Below, in pieces: positions 23,549-32,015 of a stretch of DNA of 46,686 nucleotides. Both the position numbers and the translations under genes were made by a program. The first letter of the stretch is position 1; each line of letters starts with the position of its first letter. The stretch is from positions 1 to 46,686 of the forward strand of contig NZ_AJXU01000005.1 of assembly GCF_000264315.1 (NCBI RefSeq), given 5' to 3'. Below the pieces are notes generated by a model that saw only the letters and a program-made list of their open reading frames with translations, was not told the origin of the DNA and did no database searches. The stretch is from Rhodanobacter fulvus Jip2 (GTDB lineage: Bacteria; Pseudomonadota; Gammaproteobacteria; Xanthomonadales; Rhodanobacteraceae).

Positions 23549-23662
23549 CCTCCCCCTGCTCGCAGGGGGAGGCTGGGAGGGGGTTGGCTCCTGATTTTAG
23601 GCCTTGGCCGACAAGATCAAGAGCGGACCCCACCCCGGCCCTCCCCTGCAAGCAGGGGAGGG
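23549..23662. repeat. Family C hairpin pair (CTCCCCCTGC..GCAGGGGGAG)
   Basis: CCTCCCCCTGC/GCAGGGGGAGG at 23549-23572 and CCCTCCCCTGC/GCAGGGGAGGG at 23639-23662, about 70 bases apart between htpX and htpG. Similar hairpins are found at 26929, 27056, 40907 and 41007, with a variant at 35195. They are typical of Xanthomonadales intergenic DNA. One lies only 37 bases upstream of the htpG start, so it is in its leader. Confidence 0.8.
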
Positions 23663-23675
23663 GGAGGATTTGCGG

Positions 23676-24569
23676 TCAGCGGCTGTTCTGCAGCGCGGCG
23701 ATGCGTTCGTCCAGTGGCGGGTGGCTCATGAACAATCGCCTGAGGCCATCGGCCAGCGGGCCGGAGATGCCGAACGCGGCGATGGTGTTGGGCAAGGTAC
23801 TTTCGCCATGGTTGGCTTTCAAGCGCTGCAGCGCGGAGATCATCGCGCCGCGGCCGGCGAACCGTGCACCGGCCGAGTCGGCGCGGAACTCGCGCCAGCG
23901 CGAGAACGCGGCCACGATGATCGAGGCGAACAGGCCGAACACCACCTGCAGCACCATCACCACCACGAAGTAGCCGATGCCGCCGCCACCGCGATTCTCG
24001 TCGCGACCGCCGCTCATCCAGCCGTCGATGGCGCGTCCCACGATGCGCGCAGCGAGGATCACCAGCGTGTTCAACACGCCCTGGATCAGGGTCAGCGTGA
24101 CCATGTCGCCGTTGGCCACGTGGCCGATCTCGTGGCCGAGCACGGCGCCGGCCTGCTCGCGGTCCATCTGCTGCAGCAGGCCGGAGCTCACCGCCACCAG
24201 CGAGCTGTTCTTCGTCATGCCGGTGGCGAACGCGTTCATCTCCGGGGCGTCGTAGATGGCGACTTCGGGCATGCCGATGCCGGCGCTCTGCGCGTGCCGG
24301 CGCACGGTGTCGACCAGCCAGCGCTCGGTCTCGTTCTGCGGCTGGGTGATCACGCGGGCGCCGGTGCTGCGCTTGGCGATCCACTTCGACAGGGCCAGCG
24401 AAATGAAGGCGCCGCCCATGCCGAACACGGCGGCGTAGAGCAGCAAGCCGGTCATGCCGCCGTATCCGTTGGCGGCGGCCATCTGGTCGATGCCGAACAG
24501 GCGGCACACGATGGCCAGCAGCAAAAGGACGGCGATGTTGGTACCGAGGAACAGGAGGATGCGGCGCAT
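23676..24569 (-). CDS. htpX: Membrane-bound zinc metalloprotease HtpX
   Basis: A 297-residue inner-membrane protease of family M48 that degrades misfolded membrane proteins alongside FtsH. Two helices (about 4-25 and 37-60) precede the active site 'LGHEIGHVANGD', with zinc ligands His146 and His150 and catalytic Glu147. Two more hydrophobic segments follow (about 158-178 and 199-221), then 'RWREFRADSAGA' with the third zinc ligand Glu227. The ATG at 24569 is the family start; the open frame extends upstream by 32 residues without similarity. It lies next to htpG, another protein-quality gene, but the repeats between suggest separate transcription. Confidence 0.95.
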   Translation of the reverse strand: MRRILLFLGTNIAVLLLLAIVCRLFGIDQMAAANGYGGMTGLLLYAAVFGMGGAFISLALSKWIAKRSTGARVITQPQNETERWLVDTVRRHAQSAGIGMPEVAIYDAPEMNAFATGMTKNSSLVAVSSGLLQQMDREQAGAVLGHEIGHVANGDMVTLTLIQGVLNTLVILAARIVGRAIDGWMSGGRDENRGGGGIGYFVVVMVLQVVFGLFASIIVAAFSRWREFRADSAGARFAGRGAMISALQRLKANHGESTLPNTIAAFGISGPLADGLRRLFMSHPPLDERIAALQNSR

Positions 24570-24724
24570 GGCACTCTTGGGCAGTGGGGGAAGATGCGGG
24601 CTCCCGCGAAACGGAGGCGCTTTGCCCGGCGCAACGCCGGCGCGGCCGCCCCGTTCCAGGACCACCCAAGTTTCGGGGCGGCGGGCGGGCTTTCAAGGGC
24701 TCGCCGCCATGCGATCGGCCGGGT

Positions 24725-24943
24725 TCAGCGCCAGGCCGGCTCGCTTTTCTGCTCGAAATGCTCGTAGGCGGTGATCAGGCCGCCCAGCACCTCGGCCGAG
24801 GTCTCGAACAGCGCCTGGGCCTTGGGGTCGGAAACCTTGGTCACGTCCTCGCGGACATGCTCCATCGCCTCGCGCAGCATGCCTTTTATCTTGTCGGTGT
24901 GGTGGCGCGGATCGCTGTCCGCGTACGCCGTTTGCTCGGTCAT
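24725..24943 (-). CDS. Small conserved-type hypothetical protein
   Basis: A 72-residue soluble protein of unknown function, starting 'MTEQTAYADSDPRHHTDKIK' with GGAG 7 bases before the ATG at 24943 (a second ATG is directly upstream). It is predicted to be helical: 'IKGMLREAMEHVREDVTKVS' is amphipathic and heptad-like, followed by 'KAQALFETSAEVLGGLITAY' and a short tail. The composition and clean ribosome site suggest a genuine gene. It is divergent from gluQ, their starts being about 130 bases apart. The 155 bases between it and htpX hold only GC-rich imperfect inverted sequence. Confidence 0.7.
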   Translation of the reverse strand: MTEQTAYADSDPRHHTDKIKGMLREAMEHVREDVTKVSDPKAQALFETSAEVLGGLITAYEHFEQKSEPAWR

Positions 24944-25073
24944 CATCGTTCTCCGTCGGGTGGCGCGGCCGTGCCTTTTCGGCGCGATCAGCCAGGACGA
25001 ATGCTCCGCCCGCTCGCGTTGCATGCGGGTGAACGCGGGCGCGTCGCCACGGTACGCAACCGTATAATGCGGC

Positions 25074-25949
25074 ATGGATTATCACGGCCGTTTCGCCCCC
25101 TCGCCCACCGGTCGGCTGCACTTCGGCTCGCTGGTGGCGGCGGTGGCCAGCTGGCTGTACGCACGGCATGCAGGCGGCCGATGGCTAGTTCGCATGGAGG
25201 ACCTCGATCCGCCGCGCGAGGTGGCCGGTGCGGCCAGCAGCATCCTCGCCGCGCTGTCGGCCTTCGGACTGATCGCCGACGAGCCCGTGCTGTTCCAGAG
25301 CCACCGCCGCGCTGCCTATGACGCCGCGCTCGAGCAATTGCGCGCCGCCGGCCACCTGTTCGCGTGCACATGCAGCCGCACCGATCTGGCCGCCACGGGC
25401 GGCTTCCATGACGACGGCCGCTGCGTCGGCGCCGACGAGCCCGGCCGCGCGCCGGCATGGCGACTGCGCGCGCCGGATATCGACATCCAGTTCCACGACG
25501 CGCTGCAGGGACCGCAGCGGCAGAACCTGCGCCAGCAGGTGGGCGACTTCGTGATCCGCCGCGCCGACGGCATCTATTCGTACCAGCTCGCCTGCGTGGT
25601 CGACGATGCGTTCCAGCAGGTGACCGAAGTCGTGCGCGGGCACGACCTGCTCGATTCCACGCCCCGGCAGATCTGGCTGCAGCGTTGCCTGGGTTTGCCC
25701 ACGCCGGCGTATCGACATCTGCCACTGGTGCTGGACACCGACGGTCGCAAGTTGTCCAAATCCACGCAGGCGCTACCCGTGGATGCAACCGACCCGCTGC
25801 CCGCGCTGCGCAGCGCGGCAACCTTCCTGGCCTTGCCCGTGGCAGGGTCGGCGAACACGGTTCAGGAGCTGCTGGCGAACATGCTGGATCGCTTCGACCC
25901 CGATCGCCTGCCCCGCCGCAACCGCGGCTGGACGGCCAAATCGTCATAG
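25074..25949 (+). CDS. gluQ: Glutamyl-Q tRNA(Asp) synthetase
   Basis: A 291-residue paralogue of the glutamyl-tRNA synthetase catalytic core that lacks the anticodon-binding domain. It activates glutamate and attaches it to queuosine at position 34 of tRNA-Asp. Visible are the start 'GRFAPSPTGRLHFGSLVAAV' with the HIGH-like HFGS, 'LVRMEDLDPPREVAG', the zinc-binding region 'FACTCSRTD' with a later Cys in 'DDGRCVG', and 'DGRKLSKSTQALP', the KMSKS-equivalent. Length and domain limits fit GluQ rather than GltX, which would be about 470 residues. The ATG at 25074 gives 'MDYHGRFAPSPTG', the expected N-terminus. Confidence 0.95.
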   Translation: MDYHGRFAPSPTGRLHFGSLVAAVASWLYARHAGGRWLVRMEDLDPPREVAGAASSILAALSAFGLIADEPVLFQSHRRAAYDAALEQLRAAGHLFACTCSRTDLAATGGFHDDGRCVGADEPGRAPAWRLRAPDIDIQFHDALQGPQRQNLRQQVGDFVIRRADGIYSYQLACVVDDAFQQVTEVVRGHDLLDSTPRQIWLQRCLGLPTPAYRHLPLVLDTDGRKLSKSTQALPVDATDPLPALRSAATFLALPVAGSANTVQELLANMLDRFDPDRLPRRNRGWTAKSS

Positions 25950-26044
25950 AAAATGGTTGCGAATGGCTCTGCCATCGCGGAGAGTGGAGTTATCGACGCG
26001 GCAGTCCTGCATCGTCGATCGCGTATACCTACAGGAGAAAGGAA

Positions 26045-26785
26045 ATGACGCAGCGCACGGCATTGGTTACAGGTGGCACCGGCGGCATCGGCAGCGCGAT
26101 CGTGCGCTACCTCGCCGGGCAGGGTCATCGCGTGGTGACCAACTACCGTGACGCGGCGAAAGCCGAAACCTGGCGCCAGGCGATGGCCGCCGACGGCATC
26201 GAGGTGACCATGGTGCCCGGCGACGTCAGCGATCCGCAGGCTTCCGAAGCGATGATCCGCGCCATCGAGGAAAAGTGCGGCCCGGTGGAAATCCTGGTCA
26301 ACAACGCCGGCATCACCCGCGATTCCACCTTCCACAAAATGAACTACCAGCAGTGGATGGACGTGGTGAACACCAACTTGAACGCCTGCTTCAACGTCAC
26401 CCGCCCGGTGATCGAAGGCATGCGCGCGCGCAAGTGGGGCCGCATCGTGCAGATCAGCTCCATCAACGGCCAGAAAGGCCAGTACGGTCAGGCCAATTAC
26501 GCCGCCGCCAAAGCCGGCATGCACGGCTTCACCATCTCGCTGGCGCAGGAAAACGCGAAGTTCGGCATCACCGTCAACACTGTGTCGCCCGGCTATGTGG
26601 GCACCGACATGGTGATGGCCGTGCCGGAAGAGGTGCGTGCCAAGATCGTGGCGCAGATCCCCGTCGGCCGCCTCGGCAAGCCCGAGGAAATCGCCCACGC
26701 CGTGGCCTTCCTCACCGGCGAGGAAACCAGCTGGATCACCGGCGCCAACCTCGCCATCAACGGCGGCCATTACATGGGTTGGTGA
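26045..26785 (+). CDS. phbB: Acetoacetyl-CoA reductase (NADPH, SDR family)
   Basis: A 246-residue short-chain dehydrogenase that reduces acetoacetyl-CoA to (R)-3-hydroxybutyryl-CoA for polyhydroxybutyrate. 'VTGGTGGIGSAI' binds the cofactor, 'LVNNAGITRDSTFHKM' and 'SSINGQKGQYGQANYAAAKA' carry the catalytic Ser, Tyr and Lys, and 'INGGHYM' near the end is typical of PhbB. The sequence 'QKGQFGQTNYSxAKAG' of known PhaB enzymes matches closely. AGGAGAAAGG precedes the ATG. The frame is open far upstream through gluQ, which is meaningless in this GC range. No polymerase or thiolase gene adjoins it. A hairpin overlaps its stop. Confidence 0.93.
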   Translation: MTQRTALVTGGTGGIGSAIVRYLAGQGHRVVTNYRDAAKAETWRQAMAADGIEVTMVPGDVSDPQASEAMIRAIEEKCGPVEILVNNAGITRDSTFHKMNYQQWMDVVNTNLNACFNVTRPVIEGMRARKWGRIVQISSINGQKGQYGQANYAAAKAGMHGFTISLAQENAKFGITVNTVSPGYVGTDMVMAVPEEVRAKIVAQIPVGRLGKPEEIAHAVAFLTGEETSWITGANLAINGGHYMGW

Positions 26786-26828
26786 TGCCGCGCTTTGAAA
26801 CTGCCAGTGGCAGTTTCAGCGGCATCAC
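26782..26828 (+). terminator. Long hairpin over the phbB stop codon
   Basis: GTGATGCCGC (26782-26791) pairs with GCGGCATCAC (26819-26828), and inside it GAAACTGCCA (26797-26806) pairs with TGGCAGTTTC (26808-26817). The stop codon is in the left arm. No T-run follows, so it may act as an RNA-end stabiliser instead of a classic terminator. Confidence 0.6.
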
Positions 26829-27188
26829 CAGGTGAGGCATGGATGCCGAACGGGCAGCGCCGCATGGACGCCTGCTTGCCTCAGCTCCCAAAAGAAGCCG
26901 CGCCTCAGCGCCGAAAGAATCCGTAATCCCCTCTCCCCTGCGGGGAGAGGGTAGGGAGAGGGGGACACGCTGCGGAGAAGCAGCAACGAAGCCCTCCGAG
27001 GCATTGAGAACTCCATCCATCAGCTATCCCGCGAGCACCCGCCCCTCTCCTCGGTCCTCTCCCCGCAGGGGAGAGGAGGATTACGGTGCCTTCGGGCTTT
27101 CCTCGAAATCGCGAGGCTGCTGCCCGCTCTCCGTTCACGCTGAGCGTAGCCATCCGCAGGATGGCGAAGTCGAAGCGCTGCCCAAACC
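26829..27188. repeat. Gene-free interval with family C hairpins
   Basis: 360 bases without a credible gene. Two family C hairpins face each other: CCCTCTCCCC-TGC-GGGGAGAGGG (26929-26951) and CCTCTCCCC-GCA-GGGGAGAGG (27056-27076). Near 27135-27176 the 'GCTGAGCGTAGCC...GGCGAAGTCGAAGCG' repeat, also common in this group of bacteria, adjoins the tcdA stop. Short open frames here have no ribosome sites or family features. Confidence 0.7.
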
Positions 27189-27989
27189 TCAGCCTCCATC
27201 TCCCTTCCTTTCCAGCAGCTTCTCCAACACCTTCCCCACCGCCGCAAACGCAAACGTGCCGGTGACGTGCGTGGCGGCTCCCAACCCGCCACCGCAGGCC
27301 AGGTTCATCGCGTCGCCCCCGGGCGGACGCGTGCCACACACGCTGCCATCCGGTTGCGGGTACTGCACGTTCTGCAGCGAATAGACGGCCGAAACGCCGA
27401 AGTAGCGATCGGGATTGCGCGGGAAATTGAAATCCGTGCGCAGCTTCTTGCGAATCAGGCTGAACATCGCGTCGTGTTCGGTGCGCGACAGGTCGCGCAC
27501 GCGGATCTGGGTGGCGTCGGTGCGGCCGCCGGCGGAGCCCACGCTGACGATGGGCAGCTTGCGGCGGCGGCACCAGGCGATGGTTTCAAGCTTTACGCGA
27601 AACGCATCGCAGGCATCCAACACCACGTCGTAGCCGCGGTCGAGCAACTCGTCCAGCGTGGAGGGGGTGAGAAAGCGCTCGATCGCCTCCAGCCTTATCG
27701 TGGGATTGATGGCGTGCGCGCGCGCCGCGATCACGCCGACCTTGGGCTTGCCGAATTCACCGTCCAGCGCGTGCAGCTGACGGTTGGTGTTGGATACGCA
27801 GACTTCGTCCGCGTCGATCAGCGTGAGCCGGCCCACGCCGCTGCGCGCCAGCGCCTCCGCCGCCCACGACCCCACGCCGCCCACGCCGATCACGCACACG
27901 TGTGCTCCGGAAAAGCGCTCGACACTGCCGCTGCCGTACAGCCGCTCGATGCCGGCGAAACGCTCGGCGGGAAAGGACGGCGCGCTCAT
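27189..27989 (-). CDS. tcdA: tRNA threonylcarbamoyladenosine dehydratase TcdA (CsdL)
   Basis: A 266-residue E1-like enzyme that uses ATP to cyclise t6A37 of tRNAs to ct6A. It has 'ERFSGAHVCVIGVGGVGSWA' (nucleotide-binding GxGGxGS), 'LIDADEVCVSNTNRQLHAL' (the Asp/Asn/Arg ATP site of ThiF/MoeB-like proteins) and 'VVLDACDAFRVKLETIAWC'. The C-terminal region 'RYFGVSAVYSLQNVQYPQPD' followed by 'ATHVTGTFAFAAVGKVLEKL' is characteristic of TcdA. It acts in the cytosol, with CsdA/CsdE in E. coli. No zinc-ribbon Cys pairs are present, as expected for this family. Likely monocistronic. Confidence 0.93.
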   Translation of the reverse strand: MSAPSFPAERFAGIERLYGSGSVERFSGAHVCVIGVGGVGSWAAEALARSGVGRLTLIDADEVCVSNTNRQLHALDGEFGKPKVGVIAARAHAINPTIRLEAIERFLTPSTLDELLDRGYDVVLDACDAFRVKLETIAWCRRRKLPIVSVGSAGGRTDATQIRVRDLSRTEHDAMFSLIRKKLRTDFNFPRNPDRYFGVSAVYSLQNVQYPQPDGSVCGTRPPGGDAMNLACGGGLGAATHVTGTFAFAAVGKVLEKLLERKGDGG

Positions 27990-28139
27990 GCGCGGGCGCC
28001 GGGGTGATGGAGTTCGCAGGTGTGGTTCACGGTGACAACCGGTGATGATGCAGCGCGTATTTTATCGCGTCGACGTGGCCGGCGACGCACGCGGCGGGTT
28101 ACTCTGGGGATTGTTGTCCATCATTCGAGGAATCTGTCG

Positions 28140-28529
28140 ATGCGTGTTGCCCTGATGATCTTGCTGGGATTGGTGATTGGCGTGATCGGCACTGTCAACG
28201 TGATGAACACGCTGGCCGCCCGCAATCCGATGCCCAAGGCGGTGATGGACACGATGGGCTACCACATCGGCGAACTGAAGCAGGCGCTGAAGGCGAAACA
28301 ATGCAACACGCCAGCGACGCAGCATCACCTGGCACGGTTGCAGTCCACCGCCAGCGACATCGTGCCGGTGTTCGGCATCGACGAGAAAACCTTCACCGAC
28401 GACGCCACCCAGTTGCAGACCCGGCTGCAGCAGGCCGTACAGGCCGCTCCCGCCACATGCGAAGCCTTGGCCGCGGCCATCCAGCCAGTGGGCGAAACCT
28501 GCAAGAGCTGCCACCAGCAATACCGCTGA
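28140..28529 (+). CDS. Cytochrome c'-like periplasmic haem protein
   Basis: A 129-residue protein. The N-terminal 'MRVALMILLGLVIGVIGTVN' is a signal peptide or membrane anchor. The mature part is mainly helical, and Cys121-x-x-Cys124-His125 ('CKSCHQQYR') lies at the extreme C-terminus, where four-helix-bundle cytochromes c' place their haem. These usually bind NO or take part in redox stress, and the fifth ligand is the His of CxxCH. The ATG at 28140 is taken; the frame continues upstream without meaning. It converges with the flavin oxidoreductase, separated by a REP-like palindrome. Confidence 0.82.
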   Translation: MRVALMILLGLVIGVIGTVNVMNTLAARNPMPKAVMDTMGYHIGELKQALKAKQCNTPATQHHLARLQSTASDIVPVFGIDEKTFTDDATQLQTRLQQAVQAAPATCEALAAAIQPVGETCKSCHQQYR

Positions 28530-28561
28530 GTTGCAGCGGCGGTTGCCGTGGGGACGGCTTC

Positions 28562-28638
28562 TGTGGGAGCGACTTCAGTCGCGATGCTTTTCGTTGGGGC
28601 TCCAGAGCAGAAGCATCGCGACTGAAGTCGCTCCCACA
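28562..28638. repeat. REP-like palindrome, family A, copy 5
   Basis: TGTGGGAGCGACTTCAGTCG opens the left arm (28562-28589) and its exact complement is the right arm (28611-28638), 28 bp each with a 21-base loop. It lies between two convergent genes and ends 8 bases from the oxidoreductase stop. Confidence 0.9.
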
Positions 28639-28645
28639 ACCCCCA

Positions 28646-29716
28646 TCACCAGGCCCGCTGGTACTGCAACGGCACGTCGACCTGCACGCCAAGCTCCTGC
28701 GCGGCGCGCAAGGGGAAGTAAGGATCGCGCAGGCTTTCGCGCGCCATCAGCACCACGTCCGCCTCGCCGCTGGCGACGATCTGCGCGGCCTGTTCGGCAG
28801 TGGTGATCAGGCCCACCGCGCCGGTGGCCACGCCCGCCTCGGCGCGGATGCGCGCCGCAAACGGCACTTGATAGCCGGGCTGCACCGGAACCTTCACATG
28901 CGGCAGCAGGCCGCCGGTGGAAACGTCGATCAGATCCACGCCCAACGCTTTCACCTGTTGCGCCAGTTCCACACTCTGCTCGATATCCCAGCCGCGGGGG
29001 CCATCGGCCAGCGCCCAATCGGTGGCGGAAAGCCGCAGCCATAATGGCAACCTGTCCGGCCAGACTTCGCGCACGGCGGTAATGACTTCACGCACGATGC
29101 GGCTGCGGTTGTCGAAGCTGCCGCCGTAGTCATCGGTGCGGTGATTGCTCAGCGGCGACAGGAACTGGTGCAGCAGATAACCATGCGCCGCATGCAGCTC
29201 GATCAGTTCGAAACCCGCCGCCAGCGCACGCTGGGCGGCGGCGCGGAAATCGTCGATCAGCGTACGGATGCCAGCCCTGTCCAACGCCTGCGGCGCCGGC
29301 CATCCAGCATCGAACGGCAAGGCGGAAGGCGCCACGGTCAGCCAGTCGCCCTGCCCCATCGGCAACGGACCACCGCCTTCCCACGGCCGCCCGGTGCTGG
29401 CCTTGCGTCCGGCGTGCGCCAGTTGCACGCCGGCGACGGCACCGTGCGCCTTGATGAATTGTGCGATCGGCCGCCACGCTTCCTGTTGCGCGTCGTTCCA
29501 CAGGCCGGTGTCGCCCGGGGAAATGCGCCCCTGCGCCGACACCGCCGTGGCTTCGGCGATCACCGCCGCCGCGCCGCCCACCGCACGACTGCCCAGATGC
29601 ACAAGATGCCAGTTATCCGGCAGGCCATCGATGGCCGAGTACTGGCACATCGGCGAGATCACCAGCCGGTTACGCAAGCTGAGGCTGCGCTGGGTCAACG
29701 GGTCGAACAGGTTCAT
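28646..29716 (-). CDS. Old Yellow Enzyme-family NADPH:flavin oxidoreductase (YqjM/NamA-like)
   Basis: A 356-residue FMN enzyme, a (beta/alpha)8 barrel reducing activated C=C bonds such as enones, or nitro compounds. 'LVISPMCQYSAIDG' carries Cys24, the marker of the thermophilic-like/YqjM class that tunes the flavin. His175 and His178 in 'ELHAAHGYLLHQFLSPLSN' bind the substrate, and 'DDYGGSFDNRSRIVREVI' is the class signature. 'QLAHAGRKAS' binds FMN. The ATG at 29716 was chosen; a TTG at 29740 would add 8 residues, and neither has a good ribosome site. It is next to an alpha/beta hydrolase on the same strand, 55 bases away, possibly one operon. Confidence 0.92.
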   Translation of the reverse strand: MNLFDPLTQRSLSLRNRLVISPMCQYSAIDGLPDNWHLVHLGSRAVGGAAAVIAEATAVSAQGRISPGDTGLWNDAQQEAWRPIAQFIKAHGAVAGVQLAHAGRKASTGRPWEGGGPLPMGQGDWLTVAPSALPFDAGWPAPQALDRAGIRTLIDDFRAAAQRALAAGFELIELHAAHGYLLHQFLSPLSNHRTDDYGGSFDNRSRIVREVITAVREVWPDRLPLWLRLSATDWALADGPRGWDIEQSVELAQQVKALGVDLIDVSTGGLLPHVKVPVQPGYQVPFAARIRAEAGVATGAVGLITTAEQAAQIVASGEADVVLMARESLRDPYFPLRAAQELGVQVDVPLQYQRAW

Positions 29717-29771
29717 CGGATGCGCCGGGTTCGGGGACAAGGAGCAGAGATGCCGCCGCCGGACGCCATCA

Positions 29772-30680
29772 TCAAGGGGCGTGCGCGCCGGCCGTGGTGG
29801 ACGCCGCGTCCTGGGCGTCTATCCATGAGGCGATGCGCCGGGCGATCGCCGCCGGCGTTTTCATCCAGTGGAAATGATCGGCGGTGGTGCCGTCCAGATC
29901 CTGCGGTGTGATCACGTCGGTATCCGCGTGGGCTTGCGGCATCTTGCCAAGCAGGAAATCCAGCGAGGGTTGCGGGCCCAGCCAGTCGTCACGCAGGCGC
30001 AGCGCCAGCACGGGAAGGTGCAGCGAGGACAGGCGCTGTTCGAAATCCGGCGCCATGCCACGGGCCGCGTAACGACCGCTGCGACCGCTGCGCGCCCAGT
30101 CGGCAATGACACCGCGCGCCTCGTTGCCGCCGAAACCGATCCGCCGCCCGGGCAGGTATCCCACCGCTGCCGCCAGCCACGGCGCCACCACATAGGCCAG
30201 ACCGACCAGCCAACCACGCCGGAACCGTGGCCAATACGGCGCGCCACTGGCCACCAGCACCAGCCCCGCGCACGCGGCAGGATGCAGCGCGGCATACAAC
30301 GTCGCCAGCTGTCCACCGAGGCTGTGCCCACCCAGCCAACATGCGGCCTGCGGCCAGCGCCGGCCCACCTCGGCCAGCGCCGCCGGCAGGTCGTCCGCCA
30401 GCAGTTCGCGGTAACCCCAATCACAGTGGCGGCCGGCGCGTCGGTCGCTGGAACCGATGCCGCGCCATTCATGCAGCACCACCGCCACGCCGCGCCGGGC
30501 CAGCGCCTGGGCCAACGGCAGGTATTGCCGCGCCGACACGCCCATTGCCGGCATCCAGTACAGCAACTGGCGCACCGGGCCCGGCCGATGTACGCACAGC
30601 AGATCGAAACGCGCGCCATCGAACGCCGATACCGACACGGTCAGTGGCGCAAGGGGGGAATCGGAAAGGGGGGAAGTCAC
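29772..30680 (-). CDS. Alpha/beta hydrolase
   Basis: A 302-residue cytosolic hydrolase. The nucleophile is Ser120 in 'LGGHSLGGQLATL', the oxyanion strand is 'LLYWMPAMGVSARQY', and a His in 'TADHFHWM' (His269) is probably the third member of the triad, the acid lying in 'LALRLRDDWLGP'. It resembles the YheT/'serine aminopeptidase S33' group and lacks a secretion signal. The substrate is unknown. It is upstream of the Old Yellow Enzyme gene on the same strand, which may indicate co-transcription, but a pathway cannot be drawn. No promoter was identified. Confidence 0.83.
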   Translation of the reverse strand: MTSPLSDSPLAPLTVSVSAFDGARFDLLCVHRPGPVRQLLYWMPAMGVSARQYLPLAQALARRGVAVVLHEWRGIGSSDRRAGRHCDWGYRELLADDLPAALAEVGRRWPQAACWLGGHSLGGQLATLYAALHPAACAGLVLVASGAPYWPRFRRGWLVGLAYVVAPWLAAAVGYLPGRRIGFGGNEARGVIADWARSGRSGRYAARGMAPDFEQRLSSLHLPVLALRLRDDWLGPQPSLDFLLGKMPQAHADTDVITPQDLDGTTADHFHWMKTPAAIARRIASWIDAQDAASTTAGAHAP

Positions 30681-30761
30681 CCGTTACACGCTAGCGGAGT
30701 TCAACCGCCGCGGCAAAGCACTGGCGGGAAAGCGACCCGCTCCGGCGCCTTGCGCGCCCAT

Positions 30762-30790
30762 AAAAAAGGGGCCGGTTTGCGCCGGCCCCT
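30762..30790 (-). terminator. Intrinsic terminator of the cold-shock gene
   Basis: AGGGGCCGGC and GCCGGCCCCT form a GC-rich stem around a short loop, and the minus strand continues with TTTTTTA. It lies 20 bases after the cold-shock stop. This is the clearest intrinsic terminator in the window. Confidence 0.9.
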
Positions 30791-30809
30791 CTCAATCGGG
30801 TGTCGTGGG

Positions 30810-31019
30810 TCAGACCGCCGTGACGTCTTCGGCCTGCAGACCTTTCTGGCCGGTGACCACCTTGAAACTCACCTTCTGGCCTTCCTGCAGGCTCTTGAAA
30901 CCCGAGCCGGTGATGGCGCGGAAATGCACAAACACGTCCGGGCCTGCCTCACGGCTGATAAAACCAAAACCCTTGGCATCGTTAAACCACTTGACTGTAC
31001 CTACTTCACGATCCGACAT
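30810..31019 (-). CDS. Cold-shock-domain protein (CspA family)
   Basis: A 69-residue nucleic-acid chaperone. '[18 protein letters not shown]' contains RNP1 (KGFGFI) and 'DVFVHFRAI' contains RNP2. The rest, '[20 protein letters not shown]', completes the five-stranded barrel. It binds single-stranded RNA and DNA and melts structured mRNA. The name cannot be fixed to one Csp paralogue, and cold induction is not implied for all of them. GGAGTGA precedes the ATG by a few bases, and a strong terminator follows the stop. Confidence 0.95.
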   Translation of the reverse strand: MSDREVGTVKWFNDAKGFGFISREAGPDVFVHFRAITGSGFKSLQEGQKVSFKVVTGQKGLQAEDVTAV

Positions 31020-31490
31020 AGCTCACTCCGATCCAATCCTGACGCTGAGACAAACCGGCCCCAACAGGCCGACGCTTACTGAGCATGCAGGGTCGGGTGA
31101 AACGATGCGGATTATGCAATCCATACCGGCACGCACGTAGCCAAGCAAACGCAGTCGCGCAAGCATAACGGATTTTTCGGACGCAAGTAGCCGCCCAAAA
31201 CAGGGCCTGGCAATGGCATCCGAGACGTCCTGAATCACCGCCAGCCACCGGCAATCCGGGCACCGTGACCATACGCACCGCCAGCCTCCCCTCCCCTTAA
31301 ACGGCGCCCCTTCACGAGCATTGCACCAAGCCGCGAAACCGAAAGCCGGCCATGGCGCAAACCCCCGGCCTGATTCCCGTGACGGGCCGGTGATTCAGGT
31401 TTTTTTTACTTGCGGCTGTCTACTGTGCGTCAGTACCGCACCGGCAGGGGTTATCACCCACCGCCTTCGATCATTCAAGGAGAAACCCCG
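31020..31490. other. 471-base intergenic region between divergent genes
   Basis: No credible gene. On the minus strand it must hold the cold-shock promoter and leader; CATAAT at 31116-31111 could be a -10 box, giving a leader of roughly 90 bases, but no good -35 is seen. On the plus strand, GGTTTTTTTTACTTGCGG (about 31399-31416) and the following 75 bases should carry the promoter of the lipoprotein gene. I see no riboswitch or repeat here. Confidence 0.5.
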
Positions 31491-31988
31491 ATGACCATTT
31501 CAGCACGCCCGTTTGCAGCTTGTTCGGGATTGACCACCGCCCTGCTCGTCGGCCTGCTGTTGACCGGTTGCGCCACCCACGAGACAACCCGGAGCACCCG
31601 CACGACCACTACCGTCCGCGACGCGGCCCCCGCTGCCCGCCACGACACCCCGCGGGCGGCCACGGCTTCCACTTCCAGCGCCGACAAAGGCACCCGCCAC
31701 AGCACGGGCGCGTCGGCCACCAACCTGCCTGACCGCACCGGCATTCCCGCATGCGACGACTACCTGGCCAGCTATGTCGGCTGCCATCGCGCCGCCGACA
31801 TCTTTGCGCCCGGCCAGCTGCAGGATCGTTACGAGGCGATGCGCACCAGCCTGTTGCGCGACTCCCAGAACCCGGACATCCGCCCGCAACTGGCCGCCCG
31901 CTGCAATTCGCTGGCTACCCAGCTGCGCACCGCCCTGCACGGCAAGTCCTGCGAAGTCAGCCCCGCCCCGGCCAGCACCACTCCCTGA
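31491..31988 (+). CDS. Hypothetical lipoprotein
   Basis: A 165-residue lipoprotein of unknown function. The signal ends in the lipobox LLTGC (Cys27), followed by a long Thr/Ala/Ser/Arg-rich, probably disordered stretch ('THETTRSTRTTTTVRDAAPA'). A compact C-terminal part with Cys pairs follows ('IPACDDYLASYVGCHRAADI', then 'LAARCNSLATQL' and 'GKSCEV'), four cysteines that could make two disulphides. The module resembles small helical Cys-containing domains of Xanthomonadales exported proteins, but no named family is recognised. GGAG precedes the ATG at 31491. Convergent with ycaQ. Confidence 0.75.
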   Translation: MTISARPFAACSGLTTALLVGLLLTGCATHETTRSTRTTTTVRDAAPAARHDTPRAATASTSSADKGTRHSTGASATNLPDRTGIPACDDYLASYVGCHRAADIFAPGQLQDRYEAMRTSLLRDSQNPDIRPQLAARCNSLATQLRTALHGKSCEVSPAPASTTP

Positions 31989-32015
31989 AATCCCTGAGCG
32001 GACGCCTGACGGCAA

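Noticed and set aside
23513..23640. Sigma-32 heat-shock promoter of htpG
   Set aside because: CTTGATC is present but no CCCCAT-type -10 at the needed distance was found; only a weak sigma-70-like pair is visible.
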